Shown: positions 46,401 to 61,400 of the stretch, one piece after another
Layout of the letters: every line of letters begins with the position of its first letter
Numbering within the stretch: position 1 is the first letter of the stretch
The notes under the pieces: model-generated
The model's database searches: none
What the model was told of the DNA's origin: nothing
The model's input: the letters and a program-made list of their open reading frames with translations, nothing else
Source: Fragum whitleyi
Taxonomy: Eukaryota; Mollusca; Bivalvia; Cardiida; Cardiidae
DNA: 64,000 nucleotides
Reading direction: 5' to 3'
NCBI GenBank assembly: GCA_948146395.1
Contig: OX411544.1
Location: forward strand, 40,097,419-40,161,418
Translations under genes and position numbers: made by a program

Positions 46401-49400
46401 GCATAGCAATCACGCGCAAAATGACGCGCTTTACGAAAATATGTCCAATAAATTTAACAAATTGTCTCACTTTGTATTAAAGAAATAGAATAATCGTTTG
46501 TTTTCGAGTTAGATCGATTAATATTTCATTTCGTCAACAACACTCGTGAAAATATAGCTTTTGTTGTTCACTCAATGAAATATAAATCGATCTTACACTG
46601 AAACAAACGATTATCCTCTAAATAATTGCATCACCAAATCAGTGAAATTACCAAAACTGCCAAATAAGCGGTTTTCGCTCGTTGCACCTAATTTGACGTT
46701 ATCCAAGCCCAGTAAAGGAATGACTTTACGACGTTGTCTAGAAATCAAGTTTAAATTAATGCCTTTTTATGAGATTTGTCCTTAAACTTTCTCATTTTGT
46801 CACATTTTTTCATTTATAAAGAAACAGAATAATTGTTTGTTTTTTATAAAAGAATGATATATTTCATTTTGTGAAAAAAACCCACCAACACCACCAACAA
46901 CAACTCGTGTGTTCGCCAATCTTGTATTTGTTGTTCGCATATGGAAATGAATATCAGTTTTTACACGGGAACATAGCATTTCATTTTCTTTACTTAACAA
47001 TTGTATAAAACAGCATTCAACAAGCAGAATGACATAGAGTTAGTTTAATAATGAATGGATCAAGAAAATTGGTATACAAATATTTCAAATACTTTAGAGG
47101 TCTAAGATCATCTACTGATAATTGGTTATCTTGAGTTTTATATCAATCTGAGTCTTTATCTAATTCGGGAAAATCTCCATACGTTAAATTTGTGTACTAT
47201 GACAGTTAATTTCCCCAACCTCGTTAGATATATTTTTCATACAATAAACAAAGTACTCATTATTTATATATAACATGGTCCTAACATCATTTTAGACGAC
47301 CCTTCTTTATGCCTGATCAAGGACTTATGCGTATTAACTACGATCGAATTGATCCAATAAATGTCAATTTAGTTTGTTCTTCGATGTATTTGTCGTCGAT
47401 AAGGTACTAAACCATAATAACTAAAGCTTTTCGCATGATGAATTTAGGGTTTTTCGGAACTAAATGACGGTATAATGACTGGGTTTATAGTTTTGTTCAG
47501 AAACCTTAATTGTTTCCAGTACAATGACGTACAATGTAGACGATTTGAGAACGCGTTTCCGGAAATATGTCAGGAAGAAAAAGGTCACCAAGTTCTCTAT
47601 AACAAGAGATTCGGCAAATAAAGAGCTGCCGAATCATCTTTTCGCAGTCCTGCAAATTATATATAATCCCTTTACACTTTCTGTAACGATTCGCTTCGAA
47701 ATTATTTAAAATGAAAAGCAATATCCTTGCGATCTTATTTATTTATATACAATTTAATATAGTAAGGTAAGTGCCCTGATTAGAAAACTCAATATCTTTC
47801 TAAGTGAACAACATTATGACAATTATATAGTGGAGGGACTTCATAAAAACGAAGACCTTTTAATTGTGTCTTCTTCAGACTTTCAAATACACATATCTAT
47901 TGTGGAAAAATAATCTTTGGTGAGACCTAGAAATAAGTTTTTGGAAAATAATATAATTGAACAAGTGCGTTACATTTCCGGCGATTTCAAATGTTCACAA
48001 AGCAAGGAATCTGGTCGGCCTGTGCTCAGTCTGATCCGGGCCCGAGGTTATAAAACTTTTCTCGGGCTCATTTAAAATTTTTCTCAAATTTCAATTTGAG
48101 ATTGAAGCCATAATTCGGTTTTATTACTCTTTTTTAATGTAGTAACATACAAGATGATTTTAATAAGTTGTTAAAAATAACAACTTATAAATATCATCTT
48201 TTATTTTCATATATTTATTTTGATTTAAAATTTTGTGAAAATTGAGTCTGAGCCTGAGAAAATCTGTATAACCTTGGGCCCTTTTCTTCCCTCTGCACCT
48301 TGTTATAGTTAATCACATCGTGAAATTGACACTCATCTCGATCAAAACCATTTTAAAACCGATCGCTCAGCGCTCTAATCATTCATTCCAAACACTCATT
48401 CCTTTCAGTGAACAACGATCCAAAATTATTCAAAAACGCTTTGAAATCGTTTACGATGATCAACAATTTAACCGAGTCCATCATAATCGAATTAGAGGGA
48501 GGTTAATATTGATCGCTTATTTCGTCAAATCGCTAATTTCGTCCAATTTAAAACCATGCAAAACTCTTCGTTATTTCAAAATCATTCATCATGTCAATTT
48601 CACGATGTTCTTAACTGCATCGGTTAAAGGTCTCAAACTTTCGAAATTCAGACAGCGAATCTTCTAATTACATTTCGTTATTGTTAGGACTTTTCACTGT
48701 TTTTTGGCTCATGCAAGTTTCAAATGGTTGGAAATGTCACGCACAGGCCCATGAATTTCTCCAATGAGGCATGTCACAAAGGACATGTCAAGTCAAGACA
48801 TTTGAACCTATACTTTACAGCTTTGCATTTGAGGTACATTACTTTTTTCTATTTTTTCACGACAGAAAATGTTTTTAAACGTATGCGTAAAACACCAAAA
48901 TTATCATAAACGTCGAAGAGTTATTACCCGAAAAAGAGGCGAATGCTGAATTTTGATATTAAAATCTTGAAACTTTATATTTTCTCTTTGAAAAAACGAG
49001 TAAAATTCTTTCTTGTACAACTTCTACCAAATCTAAACATTTGTATGTCAACCATATAGGCATATTCTTCTTGTGTTCTATCTTGGGTAAAGTGAGTGTG
49101 TTAACCTAAATACTCAAATGCTACCTCAGACTTAAGCAAATGAAAGTACTTTTAGAACAGCTTCAATCAATATACATATCAGTTTTTCAAATCGACCAAT
49201 TGCTCACCGAGATATTTTCCAGACATGCAAAACATATGAATTGGGTCTTTGAAGTATAAACTGGGCATTTATTCTGTACCAAAGGGCGCACATCCAGAAC
49301 CTAGGTCTAAATCTGTTTGAATTTCAAGGAAATCGGCCCTAAAAGTTCAGGGGCCCATTTAACTAAACTTCTTACGCAAAAAAAAAAAAAAATAATAATG

Positions 49401-52400
49401 GTAATTAAATCAAGCTACTAAAGGGCGATTAAAATTGGCAAAGGATTTCTTAACGGTAAAGGTACATGTAGCTATATAACCTTCCGATTAGTAATAAGTT
49501 TGGTACTTAGAAGCAAGTAAAAAGTACATAGAAAAACAGTAAATAATGAATATTTTTCTCTAATTTAAAGAAATTTTAATGTTTTTTTTTCTTTTTGTAT
49601 AGCAATTCTTACCTCGATAATGATAATATTTAAAGAGTTATCAGTAAATTGCATCTGCACTTTAATCCTGCCTGTTGACTGGATGGGTGCTGCGTATTGC
49701 GGGGCGATCATCTCCTCTAGGTTCAAATCGTGCATCATCACAGGCGTGTCTGGTAGTCCAATACCGGGCGGCTTCTGAATGATAAAAAATAGAAATGTAT
49801 TCCATAAAATGTTAAATGAGCCTGTACTTGTCATTACCAACAATTTCATGTGTGAACGATAGACAGACTTTGTTCGCCATTGACAGAGCACAGTGCGTTG
49901 GAATCATAAATTGGTTGTGAACAAAGACTACGGAACGTTTTTGAATGGCTGTAGTGACTGTTTTGAATGGGTGAATGGAGCACTAAGTGAGCGATTTAGA
50001 ACGGTTTCGATCGAGATGAATGTCAATTTCACTATGTTTCTAACTGTATTTGTTGGAAATGTCATGCAGGGGAAATAATAATTATTTTTCCTAGTCCCAT
50101 TGCTTCAATCTAAAATTTATTAAGGCTAATATCTTTACGAACTATTTGTTAAAATTTTCAATATTTGCCAGACCGGTGTCAATTACAGCAAATGACATAT
50201 TTGAATCGACGATCATCCCACTCAAAAACATTTTAAAGTTAGCGCTCAGCCCTCCATTTATTTCAACCCACAATCAACTGCAATCGCTCAAAATGCTCCA
50301 AAATCACTATAAACGTTCCGTTGTTCGGATCCCTCAGACAATCCTTTGATTTCAATGGATGTTACTTTTAGAACATCTTTGGCCACGAAAACCAACAAAT
50401 CTATTGAAATTGAATGAAATAAGCGATCACTCATCACACTTATTCAATTCGATTCCAAAATTATTCGCCTTTCATTTTAGAAAGTGCTTAACTGTACATG
50501 TTGAATCTAAAGCCAATCCTCCATCAGCGACATATAAATTAGAACATGGTTAAATCAGGAACTCAATTATGAAAGACCATAAAACGTGATTTGCGGGAGG
50601 AAAATTACATCAAATGTATGTAATATCGTTAATTCAGTCAAGTTTGATCACACGAGGATACCAAGAACATCTTTTGATCTTGTAGTTTGATAAGCTCACC
50701 GGAAAATCGAAGCAAGAAAACCACATTTTCAGCAAAAATCTTCATGAGCAATCATTTTAGCATTTTTATTCAAAGCCTTAACTCTCGAAACATGACTCGT
50801 TGAAAGAGTTACATATTGATGCTACATATCAAAAACCTAAACAACCAAACTTGATTCCCGCATCTTCGCAAGCCAATGGTTCTAGCTATACTTTGTTCCT
50901 TGCGTAAGGAACAGTGTGGATCTAGAACCCTTGGCTAACGAAAATGGATTTGTTAGAAAAACTTTTGACATTCCCATTTTCGTTTCTATATAAATATGTT
51001 ATGTGCCAGACCAAAACTTAAATCGGACATCGGGTATGATATGTACTAACGTATATCTCCTATGTTCATCGTGCCCAACCTCTGTTTAATCTGTTTATGG
51101 ACGGCTCGTTTAATAATTCTGGTATTTCATTAACACCCAGTTAATATCCTCTATTTTGAGGAGGACCGATTTAAAGTAGACGATCGTCAATCATTAATTT
51201 TGCATACCCTGTGCTCGGGTACGCTAGAAATTTAAATCTCCGGATTTTTTTTATAAAGAAAACCGTTTTTCTTAAATTAAAAAAATTAATTAATATAGCC
51301 ACTGCTAAGTTTGATCGGTAAAAGCCTAGTCTGCATATTCAATATAACATTTAAAGCAATTAAACGAACAAAAATAAAATATGCTTTGAAAAGTAGACAA
51401 AAAACAATAACATGCAGCAGTGCGGGTATCCTATGTTGATGATAGAGCGGTGCTACAAGGTTGACTGTGTGATCTAAGGCATTTAGTGAACAGACAACCA
51501 GGGGTGAGATGGGAGAGACAAATTTTATTCTCCGTAATTTTGACATGGCTGGGCTTACATCCTTTCAAAAATATTGGAATTAAAACTAACTTATTTCGTC
51601 TTTCGATTACCAAAAACCTCGTAACTACAGCTAGTTTAATGTGAAGTTACAAGGTTTTTGTAATCCAATCACCGAATTACTCAAATATCAAATATATTTT
51701 TGAATCCAGGTCAAAATAAGTAATTATATGTAGCTACGTCTTAATTCTTACCAGTTTGGGTTTCTTCCGTTGATGATAGGGCGGTGCTACAGGGTTGACT
51801 GTGTGATCTAAGGCATTGAGGGAACTCACAACCAGGGATGAGAGGGTAAGACGTCTAGGATCTTGACGAGCACGTCCTGAAAATAACATTGGAGACATAT
51901 TACATAATAGGTACTTAGTGTATTGTATGAAAAGAAAGATAAAACGAGGTTTGGAGTATTGATAATTGTCGAGGCTATGCCGAGACAAATATCAATTTCC
52001 ACAACCGAGTTAGATTTTTTTTCATACAATACGCTAAGTGCGTGTTATATTTATCTTATATATATAATTTTGTTAGCCTTGATTTCTTCGATGGCTATAA
52101 CAGAAATACATTTTTTTGCCATGTTTCTAAAAATAACCGCATTATGTCATCGTTCTAAAAATATCTATATGATGTCTTAAAGATATCACATGGGGTGTTA
52201 TCACACGGATATTTGTATAGTTATAAGATAAAGTCGGGATTGCTTGGGCAAGCGCCACGCTTTTAAACGTTATCACATAAAGGATTTTTATCCAAGGACA
52301 ACTTTGGGTGAAGCCCCTTAAATTCCGATCTCAAGTTGATCATGATTTTGATACATTCTATCTGACTCAATTCTGAGAATATGGAAAAAAATTGTTAACG

Positions 52401-55400
52401 TGATTTCTTAATCCATTACTTAATGTTGGAGTAATGCGCCGTAAAAGTTACATTTAAAAACAACGTGAATTTGACACTCATACCGATCAAAATCATTCTA
52501 AATCGTTCACTCAGCGCTCAATTCATTCATTCCGAATATCCACTCAAATCGATAAAAATCGCCCTAAAATCATTAGAAAACATCTCGAAATTGTTCAAGA
52601 CGATCAACATTTAATTCAAACTGATCAAATTATTCTACGATTTTATTGGCTGATAATGATTTTAAAGTATATAATTAGTCCAGGAAGACACACAATCAGA
52701 AAAGAAGATTTTTTTTTCATTAAAAGGAGGTAATAAGTATAGCTAATTTTGTTCATCTTGAACAAAACTAGCGATATTGGATTATCTCCCATGAACTCAT
52801 CCAAAACTCGCTCCACATACAGTTTCATTAAAATATTATTCCAAAATCATTCATCTTGTCAATTTCATGATGTTCTTAACTATAAGTAGATGAATATAGA
52901 AACGCACAAAATAGAAATGACGCGCGTAAACACGGAAATGCTTTTAGTGAGAAAATGTCAGGGTTTTTTTTTTTTTTTTTTACAAATTTGGGCATCTATA
53001 TCAAAAATTGAAACCTACCAGTGCCATTTATCATGACAAGAAAGGGAAGCATTGTTGCGGAGACGAAGTTCTTGAGAACATATCTTTTTTCTGTCTTATT
53101 AAGGAATGTTTCGTAACAACATAACACGATGCATTTATAACGTGTAATTATCACTCAAGAACATTGTCTTGATACCAAATATCACTGCAATTATGTGTGG
53201 AACAATGATTTACTGGGATAAAAACCGGTGTCTGCTTGTGGGCGAAACAATCTTTTATATCTTCAGCACTTACCATATTTCGTTTGTTTGTTTTAATGGG
53301 GTTTTAGGCCGCTTTCAACATTTTTCAGTTGTTTTTTCAGCGGCTGGAACACAAAAAAATGGATTCCTGGTATTTCTCACACCAGTACTACCATAACATC
53401 CTTTCCTAGCCTCCAGCTGCTATCCCACATAGGTCTACGATTAACGACCAATTGGTGGGAGACAAATAGTTTGAAAGAATGAGTGCCGCTTTCGGGGATT
53501 GAACCCGGGACCTCTATATTTCGAATTGTTTTTTTAACCAAGGTATCTGTGGCAGGATATATGTCAATTTTGGTTTACTTTTGTTCTTAATTTGATAGAG
53601 GAATTGAATGAATGGTCACGAAATATTGAATTTATCAAACGAGTCATCAATAAACAAAAAATAAATTAATAAATAAATAAAATGAGGCTTTATCGATTCT
53701 TAAGCGGTTTAAGATGACGCCTTTAAAATATGGTATTTTATTGACACGAATTCAATATTCTAATAATGAAATGAATCGTTTCTTTTCTTGAATATGTCAA
53801 ATTTCTTGAAATTTCTTATTTTTTGTTATGCTTGAAACATGTAATGTAGGCTGTAAAATGTCAACACATGCGGTATGACGCCATTTTCACGGTAACGCAA
53901 AACACATTTCTTTGTGCTCTATGTTTTCATTTTAATTACTCTCGTGTAATACCAACTATTTATTATCAAAACAATTTAACAAGATTAATTCACTCCAGCG
54001 GCGAACAGTATATACTAGATAATAAAGTAGACAAGAATACCGAGAATGCGTTATTAGTCCTAAAAAATCAGTCCGCAGGGAGATTTCTTTTTTAAAAAAA
54101 ATAACGTATTCGAATGAAATACTATTTATATTAGACATTACTAGTTGAATATTCTGTTGATTATATTCTCTGCAACTCTAAAATAATTTATTTTGTCATT
54201 TAATATCGCCCGCAGCCTTGCGATTTTCGCGTATTAATAACATGAAAGTTTTCTTTTTCAAAAATGTCTTTCGCCATTTTGGATTACGCTTTCAAAATTC
54301 GAAGAAATATAAAAATACTTTGAAGCAAAATATCCGTTCTTTAAATGGAACACAGACCAGGAGCGAAAGTAATTTGGGCGTATCTTACACTTTATAGATT
54401 AAGAACGACAACTTTGTCAACAATACAGACATGGGAACACCGAGATTCTTTGGAAATCAACTGGATACAGAGATGGACACAATCGGCGAATCGTGCGGTC
54501 TTTGATCACTCAATTCCCTGAGATGAGCATTTAAGATAAGCTAAGAATCGGGCTTGGTTGTGTGTTTGTCGCTATAACTACAATGTCATGACATTTCGAG
54601 CCTTCGGAAGACGTCTCAAGGTCACAGGAAACAGAAACAGTCAGATTTAGATATTCATTGTTTTAGAACCATTTCAGAATGAATCCCCGTTCTTATTAGT
54701 GATCATGAATGATTGTTTCTTTTAGAATCTGTTTTCCTCGTTCATGTTGATTTACAAATTCTTTCAATTATCTGTGATTCATAAGCTTTTATTGTCGGAT
54801 CTAAAAGGGGGGGGGTGTCAATCAACACCAACAGTTCAACAGTTGTAGCCTAATATTTTCTTTACCGCAAGGATATTTGATCAAGATTGCATTATAATGG
54901 AAAAAAAACCAACCCCTTTTGTAAATTTGAATCCCATGTGCAGATATCCTAGACCTGTGTAAGGGTTCCAATGTAGGGCCACATTCGGAACACCACTCGG
55001 CAAATCTCACGATCAACCTCGGATGTTCATAGACGGACTATTTTTGAAATTTTGAGTGAAAACATTCGACGTCGCCAACGCTACTCGCTCAAGTCACTAA
55101 CGAGAAACCATCGTATCCTTATATAAATATCTTTAGATTCTTAAATAACGGCTGAAAAAATCTTAATTTTTGAGAATGATTCATCATTCTCAAAAATTAA
55201 GATTTTTCAGCCGTTATTTACTGTAAAAGATATAAATCTAAAGTGCTAGTTTTTCTGACACTGTTTCCGCCTAACAAAATGCACGATTTTGTTGCATACC
55301 CATGCGCCTTACATACATCCGAAGTCTGTTGCAGTTAACGGAAATGGCCGAGTGATGTTCTTAATGTGTAGGGCCTATAACCTCAGCAGTCTGAGCAAGG

Positions 55401-58400
55401 GCCAAGCTACTTGAAAAAAGTAGTTCCTCTAGTGAAACAGACAAGTGTAATCATCACTAGTGACAACATCAATATTTATTACATTTTGGAAATCCCAAGA
55501 TAACACTGCGATGAATGTAAAAAGTTCTTTCCACGTACGTACGACTCACTACCTGGCCATTTCTTCCACGCAAATCGCACATAGGAGCAAGGAGCAAAAA
55601 CGAACGATTGTAAGAATAGTTCTGGGTACTATTTGTCCGATGCAGATACGTTTATGTCGGGAATAAAGGGCATGTCACAATGTCGCGTCTCTTGTTTACA
55701 TTCATGGTTCAGCGTAGGTTTGTATTTAGTGTCTTATACGCGTGATTAATCTCAGACATTTATCGACGCATGAATTAAATTGTATTCATTTATAAGTCAT
55801 TATATTCCCGAAGATTACGACATCACATATACATATAAAAGAATGAAAATAAGGAGAGAAAGATCACGTTTTAATCTATTACTAATCACTCCTAAATTGC
55901 TCTTGAAAAAAATATGACTCTGGAAATCTAAGCATCTTTACATTGTTAAAAGGTTAACAAATTTTACGTAAATATCCAAGGGCTTCCTGGGAAATGTTTC
56001 ATTGAGTTATCGTTTATAAGAAATTAATTTTGTTCTAAAACCAGCTTAGTCTTGTCAGATGAAACACCTTATTAGAACAAGAGGTGCCAAATTTGGGTCA
56101 AAATCGATATGATTTCATTATTTTAGATTAAGAGATGCAGAAAACGTCTATTATTCTTGCGTTGCATGGTTTCCATATGTAATTCGGAATGGCTCGTCAT
56201 ATTCACCAATTTCCCGTTTTTCAAAAAATTTATAATGTTTAATTCAAAATCAAAGTAATTGCAGACAACAATGGAACAAGGGACCAAGAGGGCATGTATC
56301 GCTCTACTGGCTCTATCGTCTCTAGACTTTCATTAAAAAAAAGCTTACTGTGACCGTAAACAAAACTTTCAACTCTATGTTGGATCTATTTTATAATAAT
56401 TTACTAGGTCTGGACCACATTACATAAAAAAAACTCTATCGCCATTAACCTGCATACCTTTTACCCATCTTATTGCAAGCATAATGGTGATTGAAATCAG
56501 TAGACCATTCACATTGATTGGCTTTAAAGTTGTGAAGGTGAAGAAGTTTTTTCCAAGATTTTCATCGATTTTCATCAGTTTTCAGCCTTTCTGTCACCAT
56601 GACAAAAAGAGTTTTAAATGGAAGTTAAATAATTTCATTTACTCTCATAAAGCTTTACCTAATCAAGTTTCAGATTGATTGGCCTGGCTACAGCTACCAA
56701 GATACCAAAGCACGCGTCCTATGCACCGCATAAAATCAATTCTATCAACTCAAGTAAAATTACCGATCGAACAAAAAGCTGTACACTCTACTCCAGATAA
56801 AGAACTTATTCACTCGAAAGTTTTCAGACAACTTACTCAAAATTAAATCAAAATCGAAATAATATTCCCAGAAAAGGTATATCGTGCTTTAAAATGATGT
56901 TGAAAATGGACTTATATACAACAGTTATAATTTTTCATATAATTACAGATCCTTCTAGGAAATGGTCTTTCGTTCTTTCGACAAAACCAATAAATGGTTT
57001 AAGTAGAAGTAAGCGATCTAGAATAGTTTTGGTGTCAATTTCACGATGCCACTGCCTGTATCAACAATAGTTACTTGAATCATTTCTTTGCGAAAACCTC
57101 AAAAATTAACTCGGCAACATTTATTTTCTTTGCTTTTTTACAAATTAGGATTCTTGAAGCGTAGTGCTTTCCTCGATGGAAGCTATTGTCGTATTTTATT
57201 ACATTTAACGAGCCGAAATAAGAATTTTTCAAGGTGTAATTTCTAAGCATATATTAATAAAAAATGCAAGGTCCGATTAGAATAAGACTCCAATTTTTAT
57301 TTACGTATGTTGCAAATGTTGTAATTTTCATCACCTCTAGGCCCGAAGGGATGTCGATGTTGTTAGTAAAGAACATTGTGATATTGATAAGCTGTATGAT
57401 ATAGGAAAGATTTCGGCATGTAATATTTTGAGTGCGAATAGTGGGTTTTGAATGAAAATAAACAGAGGCAATCGACTTATATTAAAAATATTCATACAAG
57501 TTCTATGAATAGCTTATTTCGTCTTTAAAAACCAATCAAACGCTAATAAGATTAAATTAAGCCAGTGAAATCGTGGATTTTTTTGCGATTTTCATTTTGG
57601 ATGTAGTTTTTGTTCTCATCTTTTTTAGTGATTTTAAACAGTTTTTAATAGTTTGAATGACAGTTTGGAAATACTGAATGTCGCGCTGATTGATCGATTT
57701 CGAATGGTTTTGGTCGGAGCGACAGTCAATTTCACGATAGTATTAACTGTAAATAAGTAGAGCACTCGTCATTCATGTTCAGGCAAGAATACGAACAATA
57801 TCACGTTAACTATGTACCAGTGAAATTATTTGGTTATGTCAAATACTGTTGATCTCCCACAGGCTATTGTTATTTAAGCAGAACTTTTTTCTTAATGATA
57901 TTATAAATGAGCCTGACATTTCCAACAATTTGAAATATAAGTGAGGTACAAACATTTGGTAGCGTAGACAGCCACATACTGGAAATATAAAGTTACCTGA
58001 TGGTCTAGAGATACTTTGAGACAGTATCTAGCTACAAAGCGCATAGTGAAGACTCTGGTTTACAAAAGAATAAGAAGAAAAAAAAGATCACAATCTACGA
58101 TCAGTTTTATACTCGTGTTTATATATTTTTCAATCTGCAAACGATCAAATGAAATACCATTTTCCCTATACAAGGTTAAAAATAGAAAGATTTTAACACT
58201 ATTAAATGTCGTCTGCAGAATTGTGTTACAATGGATGAAAAAATTTGAACAATTTCCTTTCAGGCTATAACTATGGCATTATTTCCAGACTATAGTGTTT
58301 AACCGGAACCTCTGACAATGTTAAACCAACATTTCGTCTGGTGACTCGATATAGGAGACATTTAAGAAAAATATAAATACAGGGGTTTTAAGTTAACTTT

Positions 58401-61400
58401 TTTAGTGGAAATAACCGTTAGAAGTATTGTTTTATGTCACGCGAGAATAGACCAACCTGAAAAAAAACGCGTTCTTGAAAAAAAAAACAACAGCTTTTGT
58501 TATTTTGAATGAGAATCTACCATGGAATATAAAATTTATTGCACGATATGATAGATATATACAGAATATTGAATGAGTGGTCATTGAATAACGAATTTAT
58601 TAAACGAGTCATCTACAAACAGATAATAACGAGGCTGTGCGGAGTTTTTATCTGTTTTAGATGACGAGTATGATAAATTCTGTATTTTATGTGCACGAAT
58701 TTTATATTCTTTTTATCATATGGCCCGAATTTTAGCGAAAAAAATCGTCATTATTTCTATTTTCCGCGAAACTTATAACGCCGTTTAAAACTAACGTCAC
58801 GATTATGACGCCATTTTCGCGGTTACAAAATATTCAACGGCGTTATTTCACCTCCGCGACTTATGTCAAATTATGAATACATGTACAAGCTTTGCTAAAT
58901 TTATATCTGCTTTGAATTACATTTTTTAGTATTCGTTGTTGTTGTTTAAAACGTGACTTTTATTTTTTTAAAAAAATACGACCTTGAATTTTTCAGACGA
59001 ATTGATAAAGCAAAACATTATACGTGGAGGTACAAGTATGACCGAACATGCAATTATTTCTGACTACATGTATATTATCAATGACGTCATTACATTAAGT
59101 TTGTTTATTTTAGAGAATTTTTTCATGGTTAAAAGTCATTGTGTAGTGTAAAAGCATATCTTATGAATTTGAAGATATTTGACGCTCAAACTTTCATCCT
59201 TTTTCCTCGAATAGAATCTTCATAAACTAGCAGGACAGTGGTATTTTATGGCCATACCACTCTACATCTCAATTACTGTCAATGATTGCTTTTCCTGATA
59301 TCAAACGCCCGCTAAACAGAATTCAAATCCCACGTAAAGAGCCCTCTTCAACCACTTAAACCTTTCTCCCCAAGGCTTTTCCTGTGAATTGCCGTATAAG
59401 ACTCTAGCAACAATGCTTTAATCTAGATATGGCTTTAAATAACTCCGATTTTGGGTGGATATAACTCTTAATATGGCTAAAGGATGGCGTATTTTTAGGA
59501 AGAAAAATTGTTGCATAAGGTGACATTGCTCTTGGCGAGCAATGCCACCTTTTGAACGATTTTTCCAACATTACTTCCCCTACGTCCTTGTAAATCTCGT
59601 CTGCTTTACGAGAAAAGAGATAAGTGCTATAATGGGTTCTAGGTCCCCTGGTTATTCCTTTATTAAGGCTACAAATTGCGTCATTTGTGGCGGGAAAATG
59701 ACTTACAATTAATTTCGACATACATTATGAGAGTATAAGAGACGTTAGGGTCGTTACCAGTTAATTGATTAGTCTTCTGGGGGTCTGATGGTTGATTTGA
59801 CAATTATGTACGGTTCAAGAATAGTAGTACAGTTGCTATTTGAGGCTTCCAATGCCACGTTTTTCCCGGTTATAGTTCATAGGCACCAATAGATACATGT
59901 ATGAATGCATGCGCATGTGCCAATTGCCAAAGCTTACAATAGAGCTCTTGTAAAATTACAATAATTTTCAAAAGAAAAAAAAAAGCTCGCAAGGTGGTTA
60001 TAAGAAATATATTTTGATATTTATATTCAGATGAAATACACAACAAAGCAAAGGCTTGATGTGAAAACACGTAGTGTAAGCAAAGAAACCCTTTTCCATG
60101 CATAAAGGTAGTCAATTCTTATAACTAACTTTGCAGAAACACCGAAGATCCGTATTTTTACACGTCATTAGCTCTGTTTCTGAAGCAAAATAATAATAAT
60201 AAAAAACTATAATGGATATGTAAACTTTTCTTATTCATGTGTCTGTTTGTTGAATGGGATTCTAAGCCAGTTTTAACATACTTTCAGTCACAAAGCGGCT
60301 GCTGGAGCACCTCAAAAAGGATTCCTTATGTTTCTCACACAAGTACTACTATTCCATCCTCTCCTAGCCTCCATCTGTTATCCCGAAAGGGTTTACGATT
60401 ATCAACCCATTAATGTGTTGCAAATAGCCGGGATTTTGTCGAAAATATTCTAATGTCTGGGATCAACCCCGGTAGCTTTAGATTGACAGTAAGACGCGCT
60501 ACCAATTGCGGCCTTATTTACGGGAATCCCGATCTAAGTTCATAGTAGCGCTAACCAGCTGTGAGGCAAGAATCTATAACACGAGTATTTTGAGACATGT
60601 TATTCTTAACATCGACTTTGATAGAAAAGTAATTGAGCTATGAATGGTACATTTTTATTCAAAAATATTCTTCAAGATCGGATTTTCTCAAAGAAGAATA
60701 TCTCGTATCTTGGTGCATTTGATAGGGTGAAATTGACAGGGTGAATGATTTTGAAATGAAATTGAATGAGTGAGTGAAGCGAGTTTTGAACGAAATTCAA
60801 GGGAGGTAATCCAATTTAGCTAGTTTCATTCAGGATGAACAAAATAAGCGATGCTTTTACTTAACTTAATTAATTTTGTATACAAGTTCTATGAAAAGCT
60901 TCCTTTTTCTCCAAGAGCCAATCAGACGCTAATGTTTTCAAATATATCTCGTTTTTTATTGATTTTATCTTGAATGTTACTATACATTTCAGTTATTTTG
61001 GGCGCTTTTGAGTGGTATGGGTGAGTCTTTAAAATCAAAGAATATACCGCTGAGTGAGCAATTAAGAATGGTTTTGATGTAGATGAATGGCAATTTCACG
61101 GTGTACCTGACTGTAATTTTATTTGGCTATCAATACAATGACGACCATTGAAATTCGTTTTTTTTTTTTTTTTTTCTGAGTGTTGCCAATAGTTAACAGC
61201 GTCATGAAAGTCACAAGGTAAAAGATTTTTTAATGAAATTGAATGGGTGTAATGAGTTAGTTTTAAGGACAATTAAAGCGAGGTAATCCGATATGGCCAA
61301 TTTCGTACAGGATGAATACATAAGCGATATCTGTTACCTCCCTTTAATACACGTTCTATAATGAGCTTCTTATTTCTTCAAGAACCAATCAGACACTTAT

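Noticed and set aside
55142..55220. Hairpin as a bacterial-style terminator, and other palindromes likewise
   Set aside because: The genome is eukaryotic and the hairpins are foldback repeats without gene ends nearby.
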